Under the pieces are notes generated by a model that worked only from the letters and a program-made list of their open reading frames with translations, was not told the origin of the DNA and made no database searches. Shown piece by piece: positions 1 to 7,993 of a stretch of DNA of 12,493 nt. Every line of letters starts with the position of its first letter. Within the stretch, counting starts at the first letter, position 1. The stretch is taken from positions 1-12,493 of the forward strand of contig CAYPVP010000045.1 in assembly GCA_964414205.1 (NCBI GenBank), in the 5' to 3' direction. A program made the translations under genes and the position numbers. Origin of the DNA: STD2-102 sp964414205 (lineage in GTDB: Bacteria; Bacillota; Clostridia; Christensenellales; CAG-917).

Positions 1-19
1 TAGAGGAAAATGATAACTT

Positions 20-3000
20 ATGTACAAACCAGTTGACACAAATCTTAATTTTGTTGAAAGGGAACAAGAAGTTCTCAAATTTTGGAAAGAGAATGAAATC
101 TTTGAAAAAAGCATGAAAATGAATGAAGGGGCAGAAGAATTTAGTTTTTTTGATGGCCCTCCAACAGCAAATGGAAAACCACACATTGGGCACATTTTGA
201 CTCGTGTTATGAAAGACATCATTCCACGCTACAAAACGATGAAAGGTTTTCACGTTCAAAGAAAAGCAGGATGGGACACACATGGACTTCCTGTTGAACT
301 TGAAGTTGAAAAATTGCTTGGAATTGATGGCAAACCTGAAATTGAGAAATATGGAATTGAACCTTTCATCAAAAAATGTAAAGAATCGGTTTGGAAATAT
401 ACCAGCGAATGGGAAAAAATGAGTGATAGAATTGGCTATTGGGTGGATATGAAAGAGCCATATGTCACTTATGATGACAACTATATTGAATCAGTTTGGT
501 GGGCATTGAAACAAATTGCCGACCAAGGTTTGATTTATAAGGGACACAAAATTGTTCCATATTGTCCTCGTTGTGGAACAGCACTTTCTTCACACGAAGT
601 CGCACAAGGCTACAAAGATGTCACAGAAACATCAGTTTTTGTTCGTTTTCATGTTGTGAACGAAGAAAACACCTATTTTCTTGCTTGGACAACCACACCT
701 TGGACACTCCCAAGCAACGTGGCACTTTGTGTCAACCCAAAAGAAGAATATTCAAAAATCAAGGTAGGCGACGATTTCTATGTTTTGGCTGATGCTTTGA
801 TTGATTCATTGTTTACAGAATATGAAAAGGTTGAAACTTTCAAAGGCGCTTCTTTGGAACACAAAAAATATCAACCACTTTTTGATTTTGTCGATGAAAA
901 AACTGCTGAAAAAGCATATTATGTCACATGCGACAACTATGTCACTTTGACTGACGGAAGTGGAATTGTTCATATTGCACCTGCTTTTGGTGAAGATGAC
1001 TCAAATGTTGGCAAAAACTATGGACTTCCATTTGTTCAAATGGTCAACGAAAGAGGACGATTTGTTGAAGGAACTGGCAAATATGAAGGAATGTTTGCAA
1101 AAGATGCCGACAAACTCATAATTTCTGAACTCAAAGAAAAGGGCTTGCTCTTCAAAGAAATGGAATTTACTCACAGTTATCCTTTCTGTTGGAGATGTGA
1201 CACACCATTGCTATACTACGCACGTTCAAGTTGGTTCATCAAAATGACAGAAGTCCGTGACAGATTGTTGAAAAACAATGCAACTGTCAACTGGATGCCT
1301 GAAACCATTGGAACAGGTCGTATGGGCAACTTCCTTGAAAATGTCATTGACTGGGGCTTCTCTCGTGAAAGATATTGGGGAACACCTCTCCCAATTTGGG
1401 TTTGCAACAAATGTGGAAAAGTTCATGTTGTTGGAAGTCGTGAAGAACTCAAAAATTTGAGTGGACTCGACCATGACATTGAACTTCACAAACCTTATAT
1501 TGATGAAGTGAAGTGGGATTGTGAATGTGGTGGAACAATGGTGAGAACACCAGAAGTTCTTGACTGCTGGTTTGACAGTGGTTCAATGCCTTTTGCACAA
1601 TGGCACTATCCTTTTGAAAACAAAGAAATGTTTGACAAAATTTTTCCTGCTGATTTCATCAGCGAGGCACAAGACCAAACTCGTGGTTGGTTTTACACTT
1701 TGCTTGCAATTTCAACATTGCTTTTTGACAAATCTCCATTCAAAAACTGTATCGTTTTGGGGCTTGTCAATGACAAAGACGGAATCAAAATGTCAAAACA
1801 CAAAGGAAACGTTGTTGACCCTTGGTCAGTTTTGGACAAACAAGGAGCAGATGCCACAAGATGGTATTTCTATTCTTCATCTTCACCTTGGTTGCCATCA
1901 AGATTTTCAGGCGATGCTGTCAGCGAATGTCAAAGAAAATTTATGGGAACTCTTTGGAACACCTATGCTTTCTTTGTTCTTTATGCTGAAATTGACAAGT
2001 TCAATCCTATGCAGCACAAACTTGAAAATCAAGAATTGACAATTATGGACAAATGGATTTTGTCTGAACTCAACAGTTTGATTGCTTTTGTTGATGATGG
2101 TTTGAACAACTACAAAATTTTTGAAACTTCAAGAAAAATTATGGAGTTTGTCGATGAACTTTCAAATTGGTATGTTCGTCGCAGTCGTGACCGTTTCTGG
2201 GGCAGTGAAATGACCAAAAACAAAGAATCAGCCTATGTCACACTCTACACAGTTTTGACAACACTTGCCAAAATTGTTGCTCCATACACTCCATTTATGG
2301 CAGAAACAATCTACCAAAACCTTGTCAAAAATTTTGATAAAAATGCACCACAAAGTGTTCACATGACACAATTCCCTGTTGTTGACAGCAAATTTGTTGA
2401 CAAAGACTTGGAAAATGGCATGCAAGATGTTTTGAAAATTGTTGTTCTTGGTCGCTCGGCAAGAAACAAGGCTAACATCAAAAACAGACAACCACTTGCA
2501 AAATTGTTCTACAATGGCAAAACTGAACTTTCTAATGAACTCAAAGAAGTTGTTGAAGATGAACTCAATGTCAAAGAAGTTGAAATTGCTGATGAAAATG
2601 CTGAATTTGTCAGTTATGAATTGAAACCTCAACTCAAAACATTAGGACCAAAATATGGCAAAATGCTCGGCAAAATTCGTGATTTGCTTGCAAATTCTTC
2701 AAAAGAAATCATGAAATCAGTAAAATCAGGTGAAATTTTTACAACTACTGTTGATGGCAACGAAATTCAACTTGCCGAAACTGATTTGTTGATTTCTGTC
2801 AAAAACAAAGAAGGATTTTCTTCTGAAAGCGATGGCGAATTTACTGTTGTTTTGTCAACTGAATTGTCAGATGCTTTGATTGAAGAAGGTGTTTTGAGAG
2901 AAATTGTTTCAAAAATTCAAACAATGAGAAAAGATGCAGGTTTTGAAGTTGTTGACCACATTGTCGTTGGCTACAAAGCAGACGGACTTGCAAAAGAAAT

Positions 3001-3127
3001 TTTGGACAAAAAAGATTATTTGTCAGATGTTTTGGCAGAAGATGCTGTCACCATCATTGATGGCTATGAAAAAGATTGGGACATCAATGGTCACAAGGTT
3101 GTTCTTTCAGTCAAAAAGGTGAATTGA
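20..3127 (+). CDS. ileS: Isoleucyl-tRNA synthetase, type-2-like
   Basis: This cytosolic enzyme charges tRNA-Ile with isoleucine using ATP. The class I signature HIGH is at residues 55-58 and the KMSKS-type loop reads KMSKH at 590-594. The CP1 editing domain, which removes mischarged valine, carries the Thr-rich TTTPWT motif from residue 224 and a GIVHIAPAFGEDD stretch. Cys pairs at 182/185, 390/393, 462/465 and 501/503 suggest structural zinc sites. The WFDSGS and DQTRGWF motifs of the Ile/Val/Leu synthetases are present, followed by the anticodon-binding helical domain. At 1035 residues it is longer than the roughly 930-residue type-1 bacterial enzymes and fits the eukaryote-like type 2 (IleS2), as does KMSKH. 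The start is supported by AGAGGA at 2-7, though the 12-nt spacing is long; an ATG at 10 is out of frame and soon stops. Any T-box leader would lie outside the window. The downstream methyltransferase overlaps its stop. Confidence 0.97.
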   Translation: MYKPVDTNLNFVEREQEVLKFWKENEIFEKSMKMNEGAEEFSFFDGPPTANGKPHIGHILTRVMKDIIPRYKTMKGFHVQRKAGWDTHGLPVELEVEKLLGIDGKPEIEKYGIEPFIKKCKESVWKYTSEWEKMSDRIGYWVDMKEPYVTYDDNYIESVWWALKQIADQGLIYKGHKIVPYCPRCGTALSSHEVAQGYKDVTETSVFVRFHVVNEENTYFLAWTTTPWTLPSNVALCVNPKEEYSKIKVGDDFYVLADALIDSLFTEYEKVETFKGASLEHKKYQPLFDFVDEKTAEKAYYVTCDNYVTLTDGSGIVHIAPAFGEDDSNVGKNYGLPFVQMVNERGRFVEGTGKYEGMFAKDADKLIISELKEKGLLFKEMEFTHSYPFCWRCDTPLLYYARSSWFIKMTEVRDRLLKNNATVNWMPETIGTGRMGNFLENVIDWGFSRERYWGTPLPIWVCNKCGKVHVVGSREELKNLSGLDHDIELHKPYIDEVKWDCECGGTMVRTPEVLDCWFDSGSMPFAQWHYPFENKEMFDKIFPADFISEAQDQTRGWFYTLLAISTLLFDKSPFKNCIVLGLVNDKDGIKMSKHKGNVVDPWSVLDKQGADATRWYFYSSSSPWLPSRFSGDAVSECQRKFMGTLWNTYAFFVLYAEIDKFNPMQHKLENQELTIMDKWILSELNSLIAFVDDGLNNYKIFETSRKIMEFVDELSNWYVRRSRDRFWGSEMTKNKESAYVTLYTVLTTLAKIVAPYTPFMAETIYQNLVKNFDKNAPQSVHMTQFPVVDSKFVDKDLENGMQDVLKIVVLGRSARNKANIKNRQPLAKLFYNGKTELSNELKEVVEDELNVKEVEIADENAEFVSYELKPQLKTLGPKYGKMLGKIRDLLANSSKEIMKSVKSGEIFTTTVDGNEIQLAETDLLISVKNKEGFSSESDGEFTVVLSTELSDALIEEGVLREIVSKIQTMRKDAGFEVVDHIVVGYKADGLAKEILDKKDYLSDVLAEDAVTIIDGYEKDWDINGHKVVLSVKKVN

Positions 3128-3999
3128 TGAAAATCGCAAATGATTGGAAAGATTTTGAAGTCATTTCAACTTCAAATGGTGAAAAACTTGAAAAATGGGG
3201 GAAGTATTTTTTGCTTCGCCCAGACCCACAAGTCATATGGACAGCCGAAAAACCTTTGAGAAGTTTCAAAAACATTTCTGCCATCTATGAACGCAGTTCA
3301 ACAGGTGGTGGAATGTGGAAATATCAACAACAAGTTCCAGAAGAATTTGTCATTGGTTGGAGAGATTTGAAGTTTAAACTCAAATTGATGGGCTTTAAAC
3401 ACACAGGACTTTTTCCTGAACAAGCAGTAAACTGGGAAAGAATGATTGATTTGATAAAAAATGCAAATCGTCCTGTTTCAGTTTTGAATTTGTTTGGCTA
3501 TACAGGTGCTGCCACTGTTGCTTGCTTGTCGGCAGGTGCAAGTGTTTGCCATGTTGACAGTGCAAAAGCGATGGTTGACCGTTGCAAAGACAATGCAAGA
3601 CTTTCAGGACTTCAAGACAAACCTGTTCGATATATCATTGATGATTGTTTCAAATTTTGCGCAAGAGAGTTGAAACGTGGAAAAAGATATGATGCAATCA
3701 TTTTGGACCCTCCAAGTTTTGGTCGTGGGCCAAATGGCGAAAAGTGGAAAATTGAAGAAGGAATTTCTAGCCTTGCAAAATTGGTTGGTGATTTGCTTTC
3801 GGACAATCCATTGTTTGTATGCTTAAACTCCTATACAACAGGTTTGCAACCAGGAGTCATGAAAAACATTTTGACATTGAATTTGCCAAAAGGTGCAGAC
3901 ATTGATGCAGATGAAATTGGTTTGAAAACTACTGATGGACTTGTTTTGCCACAAGGATGCACAGCATTTGCAAACTATTCTTCAATCAAAACAATTTGA
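3127..3999 (+). CDS. Class I SAM-dependent methyltransferase, RlmI/COG1092-like
   Basis: The product is a 290-residue Rossmann-fold methyltransferase. Its SAM-binding motif I reads VLNLFGYTGAAT from residue 119, an acidic residue ends the next strand (HVDSAK), and the catalytic-type motif DPPSFGRG starts at residue 194. The N-terminal part (WGKYFLLRPDPQ, then a segment with GGGMWKYQQQ) resembles the short beta-rich N-terminal region of COG1092-type proteins. That group includes 23S rRNA m5C methyltransferases, so rRNA is a plausible substrate, but I cannot name the target base. I chose the ATG at 3127 over an in-frame ATG at 3076 because the latter would overlap ileS by 52 nt. The chosen start instead overlaps the ileS stop as TGATG and has AAGGTG at 3116-3121, 5 nt upstream. 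The overlap implies translational coupling and a shared transcript with ileS. No terminator is visible after it. Confidence 0.85.
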   Translation: MKIANDWKDFEVISTSNGEKLEKWGKYFLLRPDPQVIWTAEKPLRSFKNISAIYERSSTGGGMWKYQQQVPEEFVIGWRDLKFKLKLMGFKHTGLFPEQAVNWERMIDLIKNANRPVSVLNLFGYTGAATVACLSAGASVCHVDSAKAMVDRCKDNARLSGLQDKPVRYIIDDCFKFCARELKRGKRYDAIILDPPSFGRGPNGEKWKIEEGISSLAKLVGDLLSDNPLFVCLNSYTTGLQPGVMKNILTLNLPKGADIDADEIGLKTTDGLVLPQGCTAFANYSSIKTI

Positions 4000-4021
4000 A
4001 AAGAAACTGCAAAAGAACTAA

Positions 4022-4077
4022 TATAATTGAATTTAATATAATAATAAAAATAATAAATTGATATATACATAAAAGGA
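4022..4077 (+). promoter_or_regulatory. Possible promoter and ribosome-binding site of the pseudouridine synthase gene
   Basis: The 89-nt gap between the methyltransferase and the pseudouridine synthase is very AT-rich. It has two perfect -10-like hexamers TATAAT at 4022-4027 and 4037-4042. The nearest -35-like hexamer is TTGAAA at 3996-4001, 20 nt before the first, which is longer than ideal. AAAGGA at 4072-4077 is a Shine-Dalgarno-like site 11 nt before the ATG at 4089. In DNA this AT-rich, TATAAT is expected by chance fairly often, so the promoter call is tentative. No hairpin terminator is seen here. Confidence 0.35.
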
Positions 4078-4088
4078 TAATTATACCT

Positions 4089-4835
4089 ATGAGAGAAGAC
4101 GTAAAAATACTATTTGAAGACAATCAAATTTTGGTGGTTTCAAAACCTCCGTTTTTGCCTGTTCAAGCAGATGCAAGCAAAGATGAAGATTTGTTGTCAA
4201 TTCTAAAAAAGCATTTGGTTGAGAAATATAATAAACCAGGTGAAGCCTACCTAGGTTTGGTTCATCGACTAGACAGGCCAACAGGTGGTGTTATGGTCTT
4301 CGCTAAAACTTCAAAATCGGCTTCAAGATTGTCAAAGGCAATTGTTGAAGGAAATGTTGAAAAACGATATATGACAATTGTTCGAGGCATTCCAAAAGAG
4401 CCTCAAAAAAAACTTGTCAACTTTTTGAAGAAATATCCAGAACAAAATATGGTGAAGATTGTTCCTGAACTGACAGTCGGTGCAAAGCGTGCTGAACTTG
4501 ACTACAAAGTTTTGGACACAGTCGAAGATTGCAGTCTTGTCAACATCAACTTGTTGACAGGCAGAAGTCACCAAATTCGTGTTCAAATGGCAGGACTTGG
4601 AACACCAGTTGTTGGCGATTGCAAATATGGCAAGCCTGAGGACAACAACATGCCTTTGTGCTTGTGGGCAACCGAACTTCGCTTTGAACACCCTGTCACA
4701 AAAGAAAAAATGCTTTTCAAAGTGTATCCACCAGAAGATTTGCCATTTTGGAAGTTGTTCAATCTTGACAAATATTTGAGTTTGTCATTGAAAAACAATG
4801 GAGATTTCTATCCTACTTCAAATGGCATTGAATAG
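4089..4835 (+). CDS. RluA-family RNA pseudouridine synthase
   Basis: This enzyme isomerises uridine to pseudouridine in rRNA or tRNA. The family signature HRLDRPTGG includes the catalytic Asp at residue 62. The N-terminal ILFEDNQILVVSKPP strand-turn and the later GRSHQIRVQMA and GDCKYG motifs are typical of the RluA catalytic core. At 248 residues it has no N-terminal S4 RNA-binding domain, so it resembles the short single-domain members (RluA/TruC-like) more than RluC or RluD. The position it modifies cannot be told from sequence. The TGG after HRLDRP replaces the TSG seen in many relatives, which I regard as family variation. The gene has its own AT-rich upstream gap and is followed after 18 nt by the acyl-CoA synthetase gene, so the two are probably co-transcribed. 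Confidence 0.9.
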   Translation: MREDVKILFEDNQILVVSKPPFLPVQADASKDEDLLSILKKHLVEKYNKPGEAYLGLVHRLDRPTGGVMVFAKTSKSASRLSKAIVEGNVEKRYMTIVRGIPKEPQKKLVNFLKKYPEQNMVKIVPELTVGAKRAELDYKVLDTVEDCSLVNINLLTGRSHQIRVQMAGLGTPVVGDCKYGKPEDNNMPLCLWATELRFEHPVTKEKMLFKVYPPEDLPFWKLFNLDKYLSLSLKNNGDFYPTSNGIE

Positions 4836-4853
4836 AATAATAGGAAATTTTTT

Positions 4854-6518
4854 ATGGAATTTGTAAACTATAATCTTGGGCAAGTAATTTCAAATCTTGG
4901 AAAAGATTTTTCAGACCGAACAGCAATAAAATATACAACTCGCAACTTTGAACGCACATGGAAACAACTTGATGAAGAAACTGATGAAATTGCAAAAGGT
5001 TTCATGGCGCTTGGAGTCAACAAAGGTGACAAGGTTTCAATTTGGGCAACAAACGTTCCTGAATGGCTTTTGACCCTTTTTGCTGTTGCAAAAATTGGTG
5101 CAGTTTTGGTCACAGTCAACACCAACTACAAAGTTTTTGAACTTGACTATTTGCTTAGACAATCTGACACAAAAGTTCTTGTCATGATTGATGGCGTAAA
5201 AAACAATTCATATATTGATGTCATAAATGAACTTATTCCCAATTTGAAAAATTCAACAGATGGCAAAGTTGCAGTCAAAACACTGCCATTTTTGGAAAGA
5301 ATCATCATTGCTGATTCAGAAGAAACGCCACAAGGAATGTTCAATTTTTCAAAATTGAAAGAAATTGGAAAATCAATTTCTGATGAAGAACTCAAAGAAA
5401 GAAAAGAAACAGTTGATGCACATGATGTTGTCAACATTCAATATACTTCGGGAACAACAGGCTTTCCAAAAGGTGTAATGCTGACACACTACAACATTTT
5501 GAACAATGGAAAGTGCATTGGCGATGGAATGAAATTTACAAAAGATGACAAAATTTGCATTTGTGTTCCGTTGTTTCACTGCTTTGGATTGGTTTTGGCA
5601 ACAATGGCTGCAATCACTCATGCAACGCAATTGGTTCCTGTTGAATCATACAGTCCTACACGAGTTATGAATGCAATCACAGTTGAAAAATGCACAGCAG
5701 TTCACGGTGTGCCAACAATGTTCATTGCAATGCTCGAACACAAAGATTTTGAAAAATATGACTTTTCTTCTTTGCGAACAGGAATTATGGCTGGCTCGCC
5801 ATGTCCAATCAAAGTCATGCACCATGTCATTGACAAAATGAACATGAATGAAATTGTCATTGTTTTTGGACAAACAGAAGCATCGCCTGGTTGCACAATG
5901 ACCACAACTGATGACCCAATTGATGTTCGAGTTACAACTGTTGGCAGAGCGTTTCCTGGGGTTGAATGCAAAATTGTTGACCCTGAAACTGGACTTGAAT
6001 GTGAAGTTGGTGTCAAAGGTGAATTTTGCGCTCGTGGCTACAACATTATGAAAGGTTACTACAACATGCCCGAAGCAACTGCACAAGCCATTGACAAAGA
6101 TGGTTGGCTTCATTCAGGAGATTTGTGCACGGTTGATGAAAATGGCTACTACAAAGTTGTTGGAAGACTCAAAGACATGATAATTCGTGGTGGAGAAAAC
6201 ATCTATCCAAAAGAAATTGAAGAATTTCTTTACACAATTCCACAAATTTCTGATGTTCAAGTCATTGGTGTGCCAAGTGAGGCATATGGTGAAGAAGTCA
6301 TGGCTGTCATCATTTTGAAAGATGGTGTCAACATGTCGGAAGAAGAAATCAAACAACTTGTAAAAGATAACATGGCAAAACATAAAGTTCCAAGTTATAT
6401 TCGTTTTGTTGACAGATTCCCTGTTACTGCAAGTGGCAAAATTCAAAAATTCAAACTTAGAGAAGAAGCAATCGAAATTTTGAAACTTGAAGAAGCAGCG
6501 AAAATTGAAACAGCATAA
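4854..6518 (+). CDS. AMP-forming acyl-CoA synthetase (fatty-acid-CoA ligase type)
   Basis: The protein is 554 residues, a normal full length for the ANL superfamily. These enzymes activate a carboxylic acid with ATP to an acyl-adenylate and then form the CoA thioester. The ATP-binding P-loop YTSGTTGFPKG is at 197-207, the adenylate-binding GQTEASPG at 339-346, the ribose-binding Asp of HSGDL at residue 423, the hinge region GRLKDMIIRGGENIYP follows, and the C-terminal catalytic Lys of TASGKIQK is residue 529. All key residues are intact. The overall sequence looks like medium- or long-chain fatty acyl-CoA synthetases (FadD-like) rather than acetyl-CoA synthetase, but chain length is not determinable. 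No signal peptide or membrane segment is evident. AGGA at 4842-4845, 8 nt from the ATG, supports this start. The gene is followed 11 nt later by the TIM-barrel gene, whose ribosome-binding site overlaps its stop. Confidence 0.92.
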   Translation: MEFVNYNLGQVISNLGKDFSDRTAIKYTTRNFERTWKQLDEETDEIAKGFMALGVNKGDKVSIWATNVPEWLLTLFAVAKIGAVLVTVNTNYKVFELDYLLRQSDTKVLVMIDGVKNNSYIDVINELIPNLKNSTDGKVAVKTLPFLERIIIADSEETPQGMFNFSKLKEIGKSISDEELKERKETVDAHDVVNIQYTSGTTGFPKGVMLTHYNILNNGKCIGDGMKFTKDDKICICVPLFHCFGLVLATMAAITHATQLVPVESYSPTRVMNAITVEKCTAVHGVPTMFIAMLEHKDFEKYDFSSLRTGIMAGSPCPIKVMHHVIDKMNMNEIVIVFGQTEASPGCTMTTTDDPIDVRVTTVGRAFPGVECKIVDPETGLECEVGVKGEFCARGYNIMKGYYNMPEATAQAIDKDGWLHSGDLCTVDENGYYKVVGRLKDMIIRGGENIYPKEIEEFLYTIPQISDVQVIGVPSEAYGEEVMAVIILKDGVNMSEEEIKQLVKDNMAKHKVPSYIRFVDRFPVTASGKIQKFKLREEAIEILKLEEAAKIETA

Positions 6519-6529
6519 AGGAGAAAAAA

Positions 6530-7324
6530 ATGAAACTATCATTTTCTACACTAGGATGTCCTGATTGGAGTTTTTGGGATGTGTTTTCAATCGCCAAAGA
6601 CCTTGGCTATGATGCAGTTGAAATTAGGGGAATTGAAAGAGATATTGATGCTACCAAAATAAAGCAATTTTCAGGTGCTGAAATTGAAACAACAAAAGAA
6701 AAATTGGCAAAAATGAAAGTTGCAATTTCAATGTTGACATCAGCATCTACTGTTGCAATTCATGGAAAGCAAGATGAAGCAGTCATTGAAGCAAAAAAAT
6801 ATATTGATTTGGCTCAAAAATTTCAAATTCCATATGTTAGAATTTTGTCAACTGACAAAGCATATTTTGATGGTGGAGACATTGAACTTGCAAAAAAAGT
6901 CTTCAAACTAATTGTTGAATATGCTGATGGCACAGGTGTCACTCCGTTGATGGAAACAAGTGGGCTGTTTGTTGACACAAAATTGTTGGCTGATTTTCTT
7001 GATGAAGTTGGTGGAAACTGTGGTGCTCTTTGGGATGTTCATCATCCATACAGATTTGGAGATGAAACTATTGAACAAACAATTTCAAATTTGGGTGACA
7101 AAATCAAATATGTCCATTTGAAAGATAGCATGATTGAAAAAGGTATGCCAAGATACAAGATGATGGGCTATGGTGATATTCCTGTCAAACAAGCAATTCA
7201 ACAACTTGAAAATATGGGGTACAATGGCTATTTTTCACTTGAATGGGTGAAGCGTTGGAACAAAGATTTGGAAGAAGCAGGAATTGTTTTTGCACATTAT
7301 ATAAATTTTATGAAAAACCTGTAA
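6530..7324 (+). CDS. Sugar phosphate isomerase/epimerase-like TIM-barrel protein
   Basis: The 264-residue protein matches the xylose-isomerase-like TIM-barrel (AP_endonuc_2) superfamily. The N-terminal strand LSFSTLGCPDW and the following GYDAVEIRG are typical. Candidate divalent-metal ligands sit where the fold places them: Glu142 in LMETSG, Asp169 and His171/172 in WDVHHP, His196 in VHLKD, and Glu238 in SLEW. The family includes sugar and inositol isomerases, epimerases and dehydratases, so the substrate is unknown. The start is set by a strong AAAGGAG at 6517-6523, 6 nt upstream, overlapping the TAA of the acyl-CoA synthetase; the two genes therefore form an operon. The gene ends in tandem TAA stops. 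Leucine codons counted by hand are TTG 10, CTT 6, CTA 3, CTG 2 and TTA 0, typical of the left part of the window and unlike the right part. Confidence 0.85.
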   Translation: MKLSFSTLGCPDWSFWDVFSIAKDLGYDAVEIRGIERDIDATKIKQFSGAEIETTKEKLAKMKVAISMLTSASTVAIHGKQDEAVIEAKKYIDLAQKFQIPYVRILSTDKAYFDGGDIELAKKVFKLIVEYADGTGVTPLMETSGLFVDTKLLADFLDEVGGNCGALWDVHHPYRFGDETIEQTISNLGDKIKYVHLKDSMIEKGMPRYKMMGYGDIPVKQAIQQLENMGYNGYFSLEWVKRWNKDLEEAGIVFAHYINFMKNL

Positions 7325-7335
7325 TAAATCAATTT

Positions 7336-7400
7336 CAATCATTTTGAAGGTTCGTTTGAAAGATTAAAATTTGATTGTTGTATTCAAAGATTGTTTTTTT
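7336..7400 (+). terminator. Weak possible terminator after the TIM-barrel gene
   Basis: CAATC plus TTTTGAA (7336-7348) can pair with TTCAAAGATTG (7383-7393), with a small bulge and a long loop of about 34 nt. The right arm runs straight into seven T residues (7394-7400). The stem is imperfect and AT-rich, so this is a tentative call. The position, directly after the last gene of the left-hand cluster, fits. Confidence 0.3.
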
Positions 7401-7561
7401 AATCATGTTAAAATTATAATTTTCATAAAATCAAAAACAAAAAGCAATAACAAAAAAGCAAGACAAGATTAAAAAAAATATAATTAACAAAAAAACATAA
7501 ACAAAAGAAATGCAAACAAATAACGCAAAATAAAATCAAAACGAAAATTATAACGAAAGAT
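7401..7561. other. A-rich low-complexity tract at a composition boundary, no gene seen
   Basis: From about 7431 to 7560 the + strand is strongly A-rich. By hand count over 130 nt there are about 88 A, 16 T and 26 G+C. AACAAAA-like words recur without a regular period. No ribosome-binding site, promoter with a matching start, or convincing coding sequence is visible. It separates two parts that differ in leucine codon choice and start-site architecture, and the gene to its right begins without its N-terminal part. I infer that it lies at or next to a join between two genomes. Whether it is natural DNA or an assembly artefact cannot be told from sequence. Confidence 0.6.
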
Positions 7562-7894
7562 ATTAGAAATGAAAAATTTGCTAGTTTAGAAGATATTACC
7601 ACAGCTCCTGGATATCCAAAGACTGTTAAAAAAGATGATGTATTTAATATTAAAGTTAACGGCAAAACTATTTTAGCTAATGCTAATGAAACAGTTTTAA
7701 CTGCATTAGAAAGAAATAATATTAAAGTTAACGTTGGCTGTAGAATTGGAGAATGTTCTTATTGCAGAATGAAATTAGTTTCTGGAAGGGTTTATACTCT
7801 TGCCGGTGCCTTAATGCGTTTTGCGGATGGTACATTTGGATACATTCATAGTTGTAGAGCTTATCCTGTTAGTGACCTAGAAATTATTCTTTAA
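7562..7894 (+). pseudogene. Headless [2Fe-2S] ferredoxin domain, C-terminal part of a probable flavin oxidoreductase
   Basis: An open frame of about 110 codons encodes a plant-type ferredoxin domain. Its cluster ligands are visible: Cys at codons starting 7739, 7754 and 7763 (CRIGECSYC, the CX4CX2C pattern) and the fourth Cys at 7853 (HSC). The preceding ETVLTALERNN and the IRNE...PGYP linker resemble the C-terminal part of FNR-like oxidoreductases that carry the ferredoxin domain after their FAD and NAD domains. Those upstream domains are absent. The frame has no in-frame ATG before 7769, inside the domain after the third ligand. It stays open back to 7484 but runs into A-rich, Lys-rich low-complexity sequence that does not look homologous. 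Its leucine codons (TTA 6, CTT 2, CTA 1, TTG 0) match the right-hand genes. I read it as the 3' part of a gene cut at the junction rather than a small functional ferredoxin. A terminator follows at 7911. Confidence 0.75.
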
Positions 7895-7910
7895 AAACTA
7901 ATTATTAATT

Positions 7911-7950
7911 AACGTTCTTAATAGTAAAACTTTTATTAGGAACGTTTTTT
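7911..7950 (+). terminator. Intrinsic terminator after the ferredoxin-domain fragment
   Basis: AACGTTCTTAAT (7911-7922) pairs with ATTAGGAACGTT (7935-7946) over 12 bp with one G-U pair, around a 12-nt loop. The right arm ends in an unbroken run of T (7945-7950) followed by ATTT. It lies 16 nt after the stop of the ferredoxin fragment and separates it from the HAD gene. Confidence 0.85.
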
Positions 7951-7993
7951 ATTTGGTTTAATTATTAGATTATTTATATCGATTTTTAATTAA

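Noticed and set aside
3076..3126. Upstream in-frame ATG as the methyltransferase start
   Set aside because: It would overlap ileS by 52 nt. The ATG at 3127 overlaps the ileS stop and has a well-placed AAGGTG.
4076..4088. GATAAT near the pseudouridine synthase ATG as another leaderless promoter
   Set aside because: The spacing is 7 nt, the hexamer is imperfect and it overlaps an AAAGGA ribosome-binding site, so it does not match the right-hand pattern.
7401..7561. CRISPR or tandem-repeat array in the A-rich tract
   Set aside because: AACAAAA-like words recur, but without constant repeat length, spacing or spacers.
7569..7586. ATG just inside the ferredoxin region as a possible gene start
   Set aside because: It is out of frame with the ferredoxin domain and reaches a TAG after six codons.
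7423..7665. Minus-strand hydrophobic frame of 80 codons
   Set aside because: Its Leu/Phe-rich translation is just the complement of the A-rich tract plus antisense of the ferredoxin frame. It has no Shine-Dalgarno or promoter.
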